Of a stretch of 64,000 nt of DNA, positions 1-11,407 are shown one piece after another. The translations under genes and the position numbers were made by a program. The notes beneath the pieces were generated by a model that was not told the DNA's origin, made no database searches, and worked only from the letters and a program-made list of their open reading frames with translations. Origin of the DNA: Sesamum alatum (lineage: Eukaryota > Streptophyta > Magnoliopsida > Lamiales > Pedaliaceae); assembly GCA_034509735.1 (NCBI GenBank), contig JACGWO010000012.1, forward strand, positions 26,255,188 to 26,319,187, given 5' to 3'. Positions within the stretch are counted from its first letter, which is position 1. Every line of letters begins with the position of its first letter.

Positions 1-345
1 TAATTGAAGTAAAGTCATTACAATCAGTCCTGTTGAATAGTAATATCGAACAGACAATTACAACAATCATATCCTGATCAATAATATCACATAAATTAAA
101 TTTAAATAACACATTACTATTATAGTATATGATGGAGTGAAATTTGGGAAAGACGTAGCCTAAGCACGTGCACCAATCGTCACAAAGAAGCTCAACGAAA
201 ACAAGAATATAAAGAGTAAGATTTCTATATTCATTCAAAAAGTATCTAAAATAATAAGATTCACCCCTTATTTATAGTAAATTCTATGGGGTGAAATTAC
301 AATGTTGTCCCTCAACTTCCCTCAATCCTACGGCCTAAATTAAAT
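1..345. other. AT-rich flank, probably repeat-derived, no gene
   Basis: No convincing coding frame is present. Around 262-300 the minus strand reads as a TATA-like run next to a GGGGTGAATC stretch. That looks like promoter sequence of an LTR-type element reading leftwards, but no second copy lies in the window to prove it. Confidence 0.3.
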
Positions 346-504
346 TGTCGAGGGTGTTTTCGTCACTTCACGTGCCCCACCTTCTTTTCAACTTCCATTC
401 CTTCAACTTCCCTTCAACCTCCATGGAGGGCTTTAGTGCAATTATCTAGAAATCCTAGGGGCCTTCTCGTAAATTCCCTCATTTAGCTTTTCTTCTCCAT
501 ATCA
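346..504 (+). repeat. Left direct repeat (LTR-like)
   Basis: This copy matches 3726-3873 closely over its full length and starts TG and ends CA. It differs by scattered substitutions and one insertion of about 11 bases relative to the right copy. Confidence 0.7.
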
Positions 505-994
505 GTAGCCCCCCAACTTTCAAACGTTTCCTTGGAAGTTTGGAAGTTCCAATTAGTAAGTTAACTCTGATTCAAATTCTTCCTTTTAGTAGTGGATAAA
601 TTGATTTAGAATAGGCTTCTTTTTCAAAAACTCCATTCGTCTTAGAAGTCTCTTCTTTCCCGGATTCTTTTTCAAACAAGTTCTATTCCTGTTGGGATCT
701 TTTCTTCTATTCTTCCTTCTTGAGTTAGGATTTTTCCTTCTCTCTATATATTGGTGGTGCCATATTCAATTCGTCATCGTGCTCCATCTTTCTTTTTTGC
801 CTTTTCCGTCTTCAAGAATAAAGAATGTCGAGGCGTCTTGGCTCGGGTATTTAGTTCATCATCTTTTTCCCTGCTTCACCTAAATTTCCGTTCTTCGTCT
901 TTGTGTCTCCAAAAAGAAAAAACATCCCCGTATTTAGTCCAAATTCTCAAGAAAAAAGACTCCATTTTTATTCCCGAAAAGAAACCTTCGCGTC

Positions 995-1705
995 ATGTCG
1001 AGCAACGCCGGGAATACTTGGGGGAGAGTATCGACGCCGAGTCGGAGCCGGGGGACGCCCCGACATGGTGCTGGTCGAGGCGGGGCGCCTCGACCAGAAT
1101 TTTGCCGAGGCGCTGTGCCTCGGCCAGATCTTGGCCGAGGTGTTGATCCTCGGCTGAACCCTGGCCGAGGGGCGTCTCCTTCACATCCTTTAGCTCCTCA
1201 TATTAATCCGGATATCGTGGACTTTGATCATGAAGTGATTGAAGCAATTCGGAATCCTCCTACTTGTCCGTCGCCTTCCCTAAATCCTTCATTCGAGTCG
1301 AGTTCACAAGAAACTCCCCCACTCTTATCTCCTCTTGCAATTGACATTGTTGATTCCAGTTTAGACGGAACTGAATCCTCTTCAGTCCCCCACTCCAAGT
1401 CTCGCGGTCGTATTATGGACGTTGACAATTGTCATAGTTGTGTGAGTCTCGAAGAGTTCCGTCTTCTTGAAGCCAGTGTCAACGCCTCTTCTGAATTCAC
1501 CCTCTTGTTGCCTAGCGTTGACGATAGGATCAAGTTCCCTCCTCCTGGGTTCTTCACAGCGTACCTATCGTTTTTCTCCTCTGGTTTTACACTTCCCCCA
1601 CATCCTTTGCTACTTAAGATCATTACCTGCACTACTTTAAGCATCATCCAATTCACCCCCAACTCCTTTGTAAGTTTTAGGGGGTTCCTCCAACGCTTTG
1701 AATAG
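995..1705 (+). pseudogene. Putative gypsy-type transposon protein, N-terminal part, broken
   Basis: The open stretch encodes 236 residues. It opens with a low-complexity Gly/Arg/Pro region from short GC-rich repeats (about 1020-1170, motif GCCGAGG). From about residue 145 it reads as the conserved core of the plant 'putative gypsy-type transposon' family: a LEEFRLL segment, then FPPPGF and LPPHPLL-type motifs that precede the usual membrane-like helix. A TAG stops it at 1705, yet homologous-looking sequence continues in another frame at about 1706-1860 (LTPSFEAFYF, then FYPWG). The gene is therefore either spliced here or frameshifted; I favour decay. The family is a transposon component with no assigned enzyme activity. 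Confidence 0.55.
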
Positions 1706-2101
1706 CTTGATTTGACCCCTTCTTTTGAGGCCTTCTATTTCTTATTTACTGTTAGAAAGGTGCCCAATGACTCCTACTTTTATTTCTATCCCTGGGGGGT
1801 TGCAAAATTCTTGAGGGTGGTGTTTCCTCAAAGGGTCCCTAGAAAGAAAAGTTCCTATTCGTAAAGGACTTGGCTTGGGGATTAGCATCCCCTTGGGGGG
1901 AATCATCTTTTGTGCCTTACCCCGTTCCTGATCTTCGTCTATCCTTCATTGGGGTTGGTCTGTTCGATCAACTTTTTGACGTCAAAACTTTAGGGCCTGT
2001 TGATATCTAATTGTAACTTTTGTGCTATTTATTTGCTTTGTAAAAAAATTTCAACGCTATCTCATTTTTATTTTATTTTTTTTGCTGATTCCTTGCTTGC
2101 A

Positions 2102-3102
2102 GGAAAGAAAATCTCCCTCCATGATGTCCATCGCTTCCGTGACAAAGAGAATGCTTCAAGGTCCCGCCATCCTCCTCCGCCCCCACCAAGGAGGGGAGAA
2201 AACAGTCACTGGCGCTCACCTCCTGCCCGGGCCCGAGACCTTCCCGGGCACTCAACTCGCCATGAAGGGCGCTCCTCCCCCCCTCCTGAAGGCAATGCCT
2301 CCAAACGCCCCCGGGAAGGTGAAGCAGGTCCCCCGCGCCACGGGGCAGGGAAAGGCCTCTTCACTTATGGGACGAACAGGCAGGGGGATATCTCTTCTTT
2401 CTGGGATGCTGCTGATGTTGACCTTGCCCACAAAAGATCAAGAGATCTAGTGAGCCCTTACGACGTGACGCTACTTGGCGCCCTCCCCACTATCACCCTT
2501 ACTCGTCTTATGCAAGCGAAGCTGCCAGGGTATGTTCCTTATAGTTCTTATTGATGCTTCATTTTCTTGATCCTACGTGTCTAATTGAGTGGTATGTCCT
2601 TTAGGTTATCAACTTAGCTGAAACTACTGAGCTGCGGTTGAGTAACTATGAGAAGGAGATCCAGCGGCTGAAGGACGCCTTTGAAGATGCCCAGATAGAC
2701 TTGGGGCGTTGTCAAGGGGAGCTTAAGACTGCCTCTGCTGAACAACTCAAGTGGAAGGATAACTTTAACCGGGAGATTGTCTCGGGGAAGACCTTCCTGA
2801 AATCTTATGCTGGCAAGGCATATTTGGAGTGTGTGTGGGATGACTTCAAGGATAAGTATGTGGGATCCGAGGAATTCCACCAAGCTGTCCTCAGCAAGGC
2901 GAGCGAGGTATATGATCAAGTAATCAGGCAGTGCCGCTCCACGTTGAACAGTGGTCGCTTCGGTGACAAGGATTTCATGTTTCTCGATCCCAAAGTTCCT
3001 GATGAGGAAGGGGATGAGGATGGGAAAGGCAAGATTGCCGATGATGTGGTTGATGAGACTCCTGTTGATGGAATCCCCTCCTCTGCCATAGAGAAGAATT
3101 AG
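2102..3102 (+). pseudogene. Transposon-associated coiled-coil protein, C-terminal part
   Basis: There are two plus-strand open pieces. About 2102-2530 encodes a charged Pro/Arg/His-rich linker and begins after a good acceptor (TTGCAG). About 2608-3102 encodes a coiled-coil (NYEKEIQRLKDAF onwards) followed by an acidic tail, PDEEGDEDGKGK, and stops at TAG 3100-3102. This order (core domain, Pro-rich linker, coiled-coil, acidic tail) is the usual C-terminal layout of the gypsy-type transposon protein seen upstream. I could not find a donor/acceptor pair joining the two pieces in frame, which suggests decay. Confidence 0.45.
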
Positions 3103-3289
3103 AGTTAGTCTTTAGGATTTTATTTGAATTTCCTTCCCGTAGATTCAGAATATGTTTTGGGATTACTTAGCGTTATTATTATTATTATTATTTTTGTTAA
3201 TCTTAGTTTTTAGGGATGTTCTCTTCCTTCCAAACATTGATCCCTCAATAAAAAGTTTATGTCCATATTATATCGTTTTTCTCAAAGAA

Positions 3290-3625
3290 TGGGGCAATTC
3301 CCCCTTTTTCGTATTTCAGCATTTAATGTGCGAGGCAATCCCCCGTTTAGCGAAAATCATAAAAGGGAGAGGCAATCCCCCTCCTCTTGGTGAAGTTACA
3401 CATTCGAGGGGCAATCCCCCTCTGAGAGGCAATCCCTCTCTTTTAGATGATGTTTTTGATGCCAGGGGCAATCCCCCTGTGAGAGGCAATCCCTCTCTTT
3501 TAGATGATGTTTCATATGCTAGGGGCAATCCCCCATGAGAGGCAATCCCCCTCGTGACAACTAGGTATTTATGTGGGGCAATCCCCCTTTTATCAATAAA
3601 ACTTATACGTGAAGGGTCATCCCCC
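3290..3625 (+). repeat. Array of short GC hairpins (GGGGCAATCCCC type)
   Basis: About eleven copies of a 12-14 bp near-palindrome, purine-rich arm, CAAT loop, pyrimidine arm (for example AGGGGCAATCCCCCT), lie within 335 bp. Part of the array is a 57-bp tandem repeat: GAGAGGCAATCCCTCTC followed by TTTTAGATGATGTTT occurs at 3424 and again at 3481. The array sits just 3' of the transposon coding region and before the right direct repeat, so it would lie in the element's 3' untranslated RNA. Confidence 0.8.
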
Positions 3626-3725
3626 TTTTCCAAAAAATAAAACACAGAAGCGAAAAAACTTGTTAATAGGGAAAAAAGATATTTCATTATCATAATAAAA
3701 GGTACAAGAAATTCTTAAACTAAAT

Positions 3726-3873
3726 TGTCGAGGGCGTTTTCGTCACTTCACGTGCCCCACCTTCTTTTCAACTTCCATTCCTTCAACTTCCATGGAAGGC
3801 TTTAATGCAATTATCTAGAAATCCTAGGGGCCTTCTCGTAAATTCCCTCGTTTAGTTTTTCTTCTCCATATCA
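3726..3873 (+). repeat. Right direct repeat (LTR-like)
   Basis: This is the partner of 346-504 in the same orientation. Similarity stops at the CA after CTCCATAT; beyond it the flanks differ (GTAGCCCC on the left copy, CTATATAA on the right). Confidence 0.7.
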
Positions 3874-5334
3874 CTATATAAATAATATTACCCATATTAT
3901 CTTGATCTTGCACCCCAAGGAATTGTTTCTCCTAAGTATCAATCAAAGGACCAAGAATCAAGAATGGTAGCCATGATTGAGGGTAGATTTTCTATTTCAG
4001 ATTATAATAATTTTTCTTATTTTATTTTATGTATATTATTCATATAGCTTTTTTAAATAAAGTAAATGATAGAATTTTTATATAAATAATCAATGTGTAT
4101 TTAAGAAGTATAAGTAAATAAAATCTGATTTGAAATAAAAAATTCAATCACCAAAATTGAGCGGCGTGGCATCGGGTGAAGGTCCAAATGACCTATTTAG
4201 TGCTATATACCTTAATTTATTAATCACCCATTTAGTTTATCATTTACAACATATTATCCATTAATTTTAGAAGTATGTTTGGTTCAGCTGATAAATATTA
4301 CAATAAAAATTTTAAAACACGAATTATAAGTTACGAAAATAAGATATAAGAGAGTTGGGGTAAAAGAAAGACAAAAGATAGACTAATATGCCCTCATGAA
4401 CTCAACGGTAGTTATAATACACTCATCGTCAATATTTTAAAAAAAAGCGAACATTTTTGGTAATGTAACTACAAAATTATCGTCACAGACATTTTATTAA
4501 CTGCTACAAAAAATTATATGCTTATATTGCAAAATATTACATATAACATTACATCTTAAGAAATAGCTCTAGCTACTTCTATCTCCCAATGTTACATCAA
4601 ATGAAGCGAAAAGAAAATTTAACATAAAATTCATGTTGCGCCATTATTTTCACAACATTGTTAACGATCGATCAGCCCTCGATGTGCATGGACCGTCTCA
4701 TTGAACGAAGGCCTTTTTGGTGCTAAGATTGTTCGGTGAGAACTATAAGCGCGAGATCTGTGAGTTTATTGGAAAATAAGACATGGGAATTGGTGGACGG
4801 GGCGACTTCTCTTTACTCTTGGACTTCTTTGGTGATGAGGTACTGGAATTTTGGGTGCTCGTATCTGACACACGCGGAGATGAAAGAATAAAGCAGCTAA
4901 AAAACCGTGTAAAGAAACTCATCTTTGAGGGCTTTAACTTGGCTTCCTTATTTTATGATAAATGTGTGAAGTATTGAAGGAGTGGGTGTGTTAAAGCTGC
5001 AATTTATAGTGTAAGAGATTGAGGTATTTGTTGTCTTATTGATGATAAACTTGATGAGCAAGGAAATTAGGCTTCAGAATCAGACACCTTTATGTCAATG
5101 GTCAAAGAGAGATGATTCCATGTTGCTGCTTCTTTATTTGGCGCCTTTTGACTTAAGTTTGCAAATGAAGTCCTTTGGAAAATTACATACAACTCCTCGT
5201 GGTTTTTGTAATGTGCGAAACCACCACCAACTTTTTTATAAGTTTTCAAATGAAGTCCTTCAGAAAATATTCCGGAAATTGCAGGAAAGCCTTTTATCCC
5301 GATCAAAACTTCCATTTTTTTAAGAAAAAAAATA
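3874..5334. other. AT-rich intergenic stretch, no supported gene
   Basis: Only short open frames occur (for example plus 4783-4977 and 5039-5323), with no recognisable domain, splice structure or family match. I see nothing here beyond AT-rich, probably old repeat-derived DNA. Confidence 0.5.
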
Positions 5335-5900
5335 GGGTAAATTACAATTAGCTCCCATGATGTAGCACCCTTTACAAAACTATGATTTGATGCTACTAGT
5401 TATAATATATTTATAATTTCAACCTATAATTTATATTTAAATTAGATTTTCTCAATAATTACTAATTAACCTCTCAATTTAGTACAAAAATCTATGGATG
5501 TCACACATGAGGTTTGGCATAATTACAAATATCTCCTCATTGTTTGAGAAATTACAAATACCCCTCGAAGTTTGTAACCGTCTAACAACTAACCCATTTC
5601 CATCCATTTTTATGGGTAAACTAACCAAAATGCCCTTATGCACTGAATTATTCTTTAATTTTTAAAAAAATTTGGACTACGATGCGCAGGGAGAGGTTTC
5701 TTAAGTTTTTTACACAGAGGAATAATGCAATTTGACTCGGGTGATTTTTCTACAATTTTAATAAAAAATTTAAGGGTAAAATGGTCAATTTCATATACTT
5801 GGTTAAAAATTACAAACCTCAGGGAGGTATTTATAATTTTTCAAATAATAAGGGTATATTGGTAATCATGCCAAACCTTAAGGGTAGATGTAATTTCCCC
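5335..5900 (+). repeat. Dispersed TIR-type repeat, copy A (carries a nested insertion)
   Basis: This matches 35823-36240 on the same strand over about 400 bp; both contain the marker stretch ATGCGCAGGGAGAGGTTTC. The ends are inverted: it starts GGGTAAATTAC and ends GTAATTTCCCC. Copy A is longer because a 145-bp insertion sits at 5361-5505. The family looks like a small non-autonomous DNA transposon with terminal inverted repeats; it codes for nothing. Confidence 0.65.
5361..5505 (+). mobile_element. LTR-like insertion (solo LTR or TRIM) with 5-bp target duplication
   Basis: The 145-bp insert starts TGTAGCACCC and ends GGATGTCACA, so it has TG...CA ends. It is flanked by the direct repeat CATGA (5356-5360 and 5506-5510). 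The sister repeat at 35823 has the uninterrupted site CTCCCATGAGGTTT, so the insertion boundaries are supported by an empty paralogous site. A 5-bp duplication with TG...CA ends is the signature of LTR-retrotransposon integration. At 145 bp it would be a small solo LTR. I cannot assign a superfamily. Confidence 0.7.
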
Positions 5901-6385
5901 AAAAAAAAATAATAAACTTAGCACCATTTCGTAAGCCCATTAATTTTTAAAAGAAGAATATAATAAAAAAATACGCGATGATATTAGTTATATGTATTAT
6001 GTGATAAAAGTTTTTATCCGATCACGATATTTAATAGTGGTAATTATTTTATGATTAAAAACTTATTACTAACAAGAATTAGTAACAAAAAGATTAATAT
6101 AAATAAAGTTGTTATTAAGAATAATTACTTACACTATGACAGTATGATTGTCCATGATTCCAATGTTTGTAAGTTTATCATCAATGGATCAAAAGGTAGG
6201 AATTTTAAATAAATAAATAACATTTTTTTTAATTTGTTTAGAGTGTATTTGAATCGTGGAAGGGATTTACATAATGGATTTCAAGCGACGCTATCTAAAA
6301 AAAAATTAAAATTCATCAATATTCAACAAAACAAAATTCGAAGTTTGAGTCCGTTCAGATTCAGTGTCTCTTTTGAAATAATGCA

Positions 6386-6580
6386 CTACAAATAACATGC
6401 ATCATCAAGCAAATTAGAAATTTGAGTCATGTACAGGGCAGCTAGTTTCTCTGTTGCATACGGAGCTAACTCTGCGAGTGGGGGCATGCCTATGGCATTT
6501 CGAATGAAGTTTTTTTCAAAGTCAGGGCAGCTACCGATTACAAGATGCAACGTGCAAAGGGCCGAAAAGCCCCTTAGCAA
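6386..6580 (-). other. Unassigned open stretch, possible exon or gene fragment
   Basis: The minus strand is open for 64 codons and reads protein-like in its second half (PPLAELAPYATEKLAALYM). It is preceded by a plausible acceptor, TTGCTAAG, and ends with a TAG stop. No family is recognised and no upstream exon could be joined to it. The opposite strand is also open here, so chance cannot be excluded. If real it would be the last exon of a minus-strand gene or a captured fragment. Confidence 0.2.
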
Positions 6581-6698
6581 TCGATCATCGATGAATCATC
6601 TAGGGTTGGTAAAAATCTTAAATACCTGGAAATTTGCCAGATAATATCCAGATATGTAATAGAACTGCTATGACATGTAATGGAGATCATCTCAGACC

Positions 6699-6932
6699 AT
6701 GGACCACCAGACATCCAAGATAGACATTCAGAAACTAAGAAGTGAGTTTTCAGAAAATTTTAATCAGTATGAAACATTGCAAATTTGGATTCTTCTACAG
6801 GAGGCTACACAGGATACAACGAAGAATCTAAACTTCCTGGACAAGTACGACTATGACAATGTCTCTTCTCCCGAGCTCGTTAGATTTCTTGATAAGCACG
6901 AAAACAGCATGTTAACTGCATTGTCAATATAG
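6699..6932 (+). other. Unassigned 77-codon open stretch
   Basis: This plus-strand frame is open from ATG 6699 to TAG 6932. It encodes a hydrophilic, charged sequence without a signal peptide or membrane segment. Composition is less AT-biased than its surroundings and the opposite strand is interrupted, which mildly favours coding. No family is recognised and no splice partners are evident. It may be a fragment carried by neighbouring repeats. Confidence 0.2.
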
Positions 6933-7054
6933 AGCTCACAGCAAAATTAAGCATTCAGTTCCCGCAATAACGATTTAACTCATTCCAGGTTGTTCTTTAG
7001 CAAGACAGCAGTATTCATTCAAATCCAGATGGTGCTCTATCTCTGCTAACTGTT

Positions 7055-9260
7055 CTATGCTTTGTTAACACGAATCTTCTGCCCATCAAGCACCTGTAAA
7101 CCACAAGAGTGCAAGACAGTCTACTAATGTTAGTGCAACTATTGAACAAATTTAAATTGAAAAAAGAAAGCAACAACAGAATTGCCACTGCCCGAAGGCT
7201 TTGACCTATTTGCATGATTTCGCAGCATGTATCAGGGAATACCTTACATCAATCCTTTCCAACCTCAAAATTTTTTACTATGTCTTACCATTTCACCCAT
7301 TTTTTTCTCTATAAAGTACTAGCAATTTCGTAATTGGGTTTGTCAAGATGTACATCTATTTTATTTTTCTCCTCAGCTTTTCTCTGAATTATTCTTTTCA
7401 TTTTTGGGTAGTGGGGTTGGGGTTGGGGTTGGGGCTGAGGTGTTGTTGCGGTGGGTTTGGCTGTTGCAGTTTTGAGTTTCATGGGAATGTTGTGGCACGA
7501 TAACCACAATTCAACAGGAAGAGGTCTCTTATCTCTCTTGTTATCCTTCATTGTGGTGGGTCTAGATGGGCAATAGGCTCATACTTCATGGCCCTTTTGG
7601 GCAAAACATGCAATGGATGCTCAGATTGGTTGATACAAAACTGATCCAACCGTTTTACAAATGTTGTGTGTGCATCGAGAAGGCAAATGCACAATCTTCA
7701 TCTTACTAAAATTGGTCGGGAGACCTACCGCATTATTAAGAGATGATATGGCAGCTTCCACATCCTCTTCTGAGGAGAATGCGACGAAACCATATCCACT
7801 GGATTTTGAGGTCCCCGGAACTCGGGATACCTTTGCACTGAGAACTTTCCCCTTCTCTGCAAAAAAGCTTTTAAGTGAGTCTGTTGTTACGGTCTTTGCA
7901 AGATTGCCCACATAAACTTTGTGCGGACTGTCAATGAACTGAGATTCCTCAGCTTGAAGAAGTGCCGTATCCAAAGTAGCCAGTGGTTTCTCTGTTACAT
8001 TTACTTTGATTTCACGTCCTCCAATTTCCTGTCAATGAAGGATACGGGAACACATGAATAATGACTAAGCACAGTAACTACAGACACGACTATATTATCT
8101 TTTGCCTCTTGATCTTTAGAGTTCGCAAGAAGTTCATCAATAACTCACCGTGCCATTAAGCTTTTCAACAGCAGCATTTGCATCCTCAACAGTTTTCATT
8201 GTCACGAATGCAAACCTTCGGCTCCTCCCAGAGTATTTATCATACATTACCTACCAAGGCAGCAGGGTACATGTTAAGCCAGTCTGCATTATGAAGTAAT
8301 CATTCCAGTAAAGCATCTCACAAGCAGTTCGTGCAGCTTGTTCAGTTCACACCCTTTAGATTACCGGATGAAGCACAACATTCTAACGCCTCAATTCAAT
8401 GAAGCCAAACACGGCCCATTCTCATCTCACCACATACAATGATGTCAATTGAAAGCAATCACAGAGAATAAAGCACGGCAACACCTACGACCAACATGAT
8501 CAAACCATTGTTGCTCCAACATGTAATATAAGTAAAGACTAGCTTCTGATGTGGAATCAAACTGCTCTAATTCACCACGAATTCTTATATATACCTTTAA
8601 ATTCTTTAACAAGAAGCTAAAATAGAGTGAAAAAAGAACAGAGAAAACAACCCACTTTCTGCTTACAGGGGTTTCAAAATCATAATCCATCTTCACCAGC
8701 TGAAGAATTCAAGAATTTCCTTCAATCGTGTTATTTCAACTCAGAATCAGAAACATTTCTTATACACCTCCATTACAATTTACAACTGATATTTCCTCGA
8801 AACCGCAGCTCACCTATCAATTCATTCATATATATATTTCTCTAACAATCACTCTGTACACTTTCCTCCAAATTCATGGAATCATCAGCAGACGTACTAA
8901 GAAAATATCAAAAACAAAACACTGATCAAGAAAAAGAAGAAGAAAAACAACCTCCGCCTTCTCAACCGCGCCGTGCTCCTCGACAATCTTCTGGAGCTCA
9001 TCATTGGTGACCGTCCGCGGAATGTTTCCGACGTACAACCTCCTTGCCGCCGGAGAAGACGGGTCCGCCGTAGCTACTGAAGTGTCCTCGGCAACTGCAT
9101 TGAATCTTCTGGGGTTCGAGTGAGCAAACTTCAAAGGTGGAATTTGCGGTTTGAGATGGTGGAAATGGAGTTTTGGGAGATGGGATTTGAAGGGGTTTCT
9201 TGGGTTCTGAAGGAAAGTTGGAGAAATCAGTGATGAGGATGAAGAAGAAAGTGAGGCCAT
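7055..9260 (-). CDS. PSRP2: Plastid 30S ribosomal protein 2 (PSRP2-type, two RRM domains)
   Basis: Four minus-strand exons close perfectly in phase: 8952-9260, 8149-8250, 7729-8028 and 7055-7093, giving 249 residues, the usual PSRP2 length. Residues 1 to about 60 are Ser/Pro/His-rich and basic, fitting a chloroplast transit peptide. RRM1 starts at about residue 74 with RNP2 LYVGNI and RNP1 RRFAFVTM. RRM2 starts at about 157 with RNP2 VYVGNL and RNP1 SGYGFVAF. The last exon encodes only VLDGQKIRVNKA, a family-typical tail. The family binds RNA and is a plastid-specific component of the 30S ribosomal subunit; closely related cpRNPs stabilise plastid mRNA. The first intron has a weak donor (GTTGTT). 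Its antisense open frames are shadows. The start at 9260 is the only ATG giving a transit peptide in frame. Confidence 0.93.
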
Positions 9261-9310
9261 CTCTGCTGCAAGTGATGAAGGTTTCGGAAGGGGTTGAGAG
9301 TCGGAACAAT

Positions 9311-11260
9311 AGAGATGATAAGAGAGGAGTCCACTGATTTATCTAAATTTTATCCGTTTCTAATTGTATATATTTAAAAAAAAAAAAAATAGAACCATTT
9401 GGAAAATTCCCGGGTATTTGTAAATATTTAATAATATTTTTCTTTTATAACTTTTACTTTTGAATTGCTTAAATTAAATTAATTTAAGTTAAAATTGATG
9501 AGTAGCTCCGTGCCAACTTTTATATAGTATTAGTAAAGTTGTAAATATTAGTAGTTTTACCAAACACTCTAAATTTAATTTTTTTCACTTTTAATTTTTA
9601 TTTTTAAACACTCTTAACTTTCTAATACTCTATTTTTTTTATAATTATTTAACTTCAACTTTTTATATAATTTATTATCATATAGACGAAGAAGTTATTA
9701 CAAACACCCGTTGTGTTTGTTTTTTACCTCTCACTTCATAAATGTTGATGTTATTAATATACAAAATATTTAGATATTTGATACATGTTAGTTTATTTAT
9801 ATAATCATGGCTCGTTTGATTCGCATAATTATACATGATAGAATTGTCTATCATGCATAATTACACATGTTTGATTTATGATATTAGAGCTTGATATTAA
9901 TACCAAATTTAGTCTTATCAATACTAATTTATCGGGTAGTGTATCCCACCTAACTAGCCCATCGGTAATTAGAGGTAAAATTAAAACTTTTGATACCTAA
10001 ATGGCCTCCCACTTTCTTTATCGTCTACTTCTCTATCCCTTTATAATAATTTAATAATAAAATATTATCTCTTCTTTAAAAAAATTCAAAAATATTTTAT
10101 TTTTGATTAGTTATTAAATTTCAAAAAGTATCATTTTTGTTGTACTTTTATATACTTTTTTTAAAAAATTAAACATCCGCTCTTTTTACTTTTTACGGAA
10201 TGTTTATTTTGAATTTATGCCTTATATGATTGTGGAAAAAAAAGAAAATGTAAATATTCCATAAATTTTTTTATTTTAAAAAGTTGTATGTCAATAAATA
10301 CTAAGAGTGTTTTTTTTTTATCTTTTGTAATTATTCATATACTACGGTGTTAAGTGAAAATAACTTAAAAACGTATACTCTTAATGATCTTTTTACATTT
10401 AATCATATTTTGTAATTTCAACCAAACATCATGTTGTATTATCACATGAGATATCACACATAATAATACGTCAAATCAAACAATATATAATGAATTATGT
10501 GATTAATTATCATTATATTTCTCATCCCACCCGTTTCCATCATGATTAATCCTATCGAACAGACCAAACAAGATCTAGTGTTTTGAATTTAAAAAAGCCC
10601 GTCTTTTTTTCAAAAAAATAAAGATTAGAATAAATTAAAAACGTTACTTCGTATTAAGATAATCCGATACCTCTAACCTAAAATAAATGTTATATTCACC
10701 AAAGCACGTTGAAATTCACTACAGCTACCTTAATTAGGTGAATTTAATCATTATGAAATAATTTTTTTTATCAAAAAACGTTAAAACATTATTTAATTTG
10801 GTCAGTATAACCGTAGCCTCACCAACACTAAACATACTCATTTCAAATTCTATCGAATCAAACACTATGGATCGACCATCACCAATTAACAACACATTCA
10901 CGTAAATAATAACAAACTCCATATTTAATTGATTCGAACTCATAACATTCAATAAAAACTAAATATCGTTTTAGACCCCTTTTTCAAGTTCTAGCAACAA
11001 ACAAGAAAAATAGAAAAACAATATGCTCAACCACAAATTAGGTCGAAAATACACATTACCGTGGGTGGTTTATGATCAACCTATTTGGAAGTTATTATTT
11101 TTTTCTTCTTTCATTTTTTTTATATGTCATTAGCCATCATGACGTGTCGTTCTTGAGTGCATATAATAAATAATTTATTATGTTTTAAAATATATTATAA
11201 ATAAAAGTAAAATATATAAACTAATAAATCCCCTTATATCACAAAAAACAAATATACAAT
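9311..11260. other. AT-rich intergenic region between divergent genes
   Basis: No supported gene. The PSRP2 5' UTR and promoter lie at the left end and the MCTP promoter lies to the right. A possible DNA-transposon remnant occupies 9811-10572. The rest is AT-rich without clear structure. Confidence 0.5.
9811..10572. repeat. Possible non-autonomous DNA transposon with degenerate TIRs
   Basis: The left end CTCGTTTGATTCGCATAATT and the inverse of the right end (CTTGTTTGGTCTGTTCGATA) resemble each other, and both lead into an ATCATGATRGAA-like motif. The interior is non-coding and AT-rich. No target duplication could be recognised and alignment of the ends needs gaps, so this is a weak call. Confidence 0.33.
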
Positions 11261-11371
11261 GTCATTAACTATTATTTGTGATTAAAAATGAGAATTTCTT
11301 TTTATACTTTAAGCATTGATAATTACGGCCAAAACCAGACAAAGTACTATAACTTACCTTATTTTCCCAAA

Positions 11372-11407
11372 CATGTATATATATATATATATAATATATA
11401 TATATAC
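11372..11407. repeat. TA-dinucleotide microsatellite
   Basis: An interrupted (TA)n run lies about 0.9 kb upstream of the MCTP start codon, in the promoter or 5' region. Confidence 0.9.

Larger units (their letters stand above)
346..3873 (+). mobile_element. Non-autonomous LTR-retrotransposon-like element bounded by direct repeats
   Basis: Two near-identical direct repeats bound this block: 346-504 and 3726-3873. Both begin TGTCGAGGG and end CTCCATATCA, so each has the TG...CA ends of an LTR. The left copy carries about 11 extra bases near 410-420. Between them lie decayed plus-strand coding pieces of a plant 'putative gypsy-type transposon' protein (Pfam PF04195 type by reading) and a GC-hairpin array. 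No reverse transcriptase, integrase or protease is visible, so it would be non-autonomous. No clear tRNA primer site, polypurine tract or matching target duplication was found, and the repeats resemble each other slightly beyond the proposed ends. The LTR label is therefore an inference. Confidence 0.55.

Noticed and set aside
3330..3620. Regularly spaced short palindromes considered as a CRISPR-like array
   Set aside because: Spacing is irregular, the intervening sequence is itself repeated, and the context is a plant transposon 3' region.
3316..3693. 125-codon minus-strand frame with repeated GLPL motifs
   Set aside because: It is the translation of the GC-hairpin array in reverse; the repetition is of DNA origin and no start context or family supports a protein.
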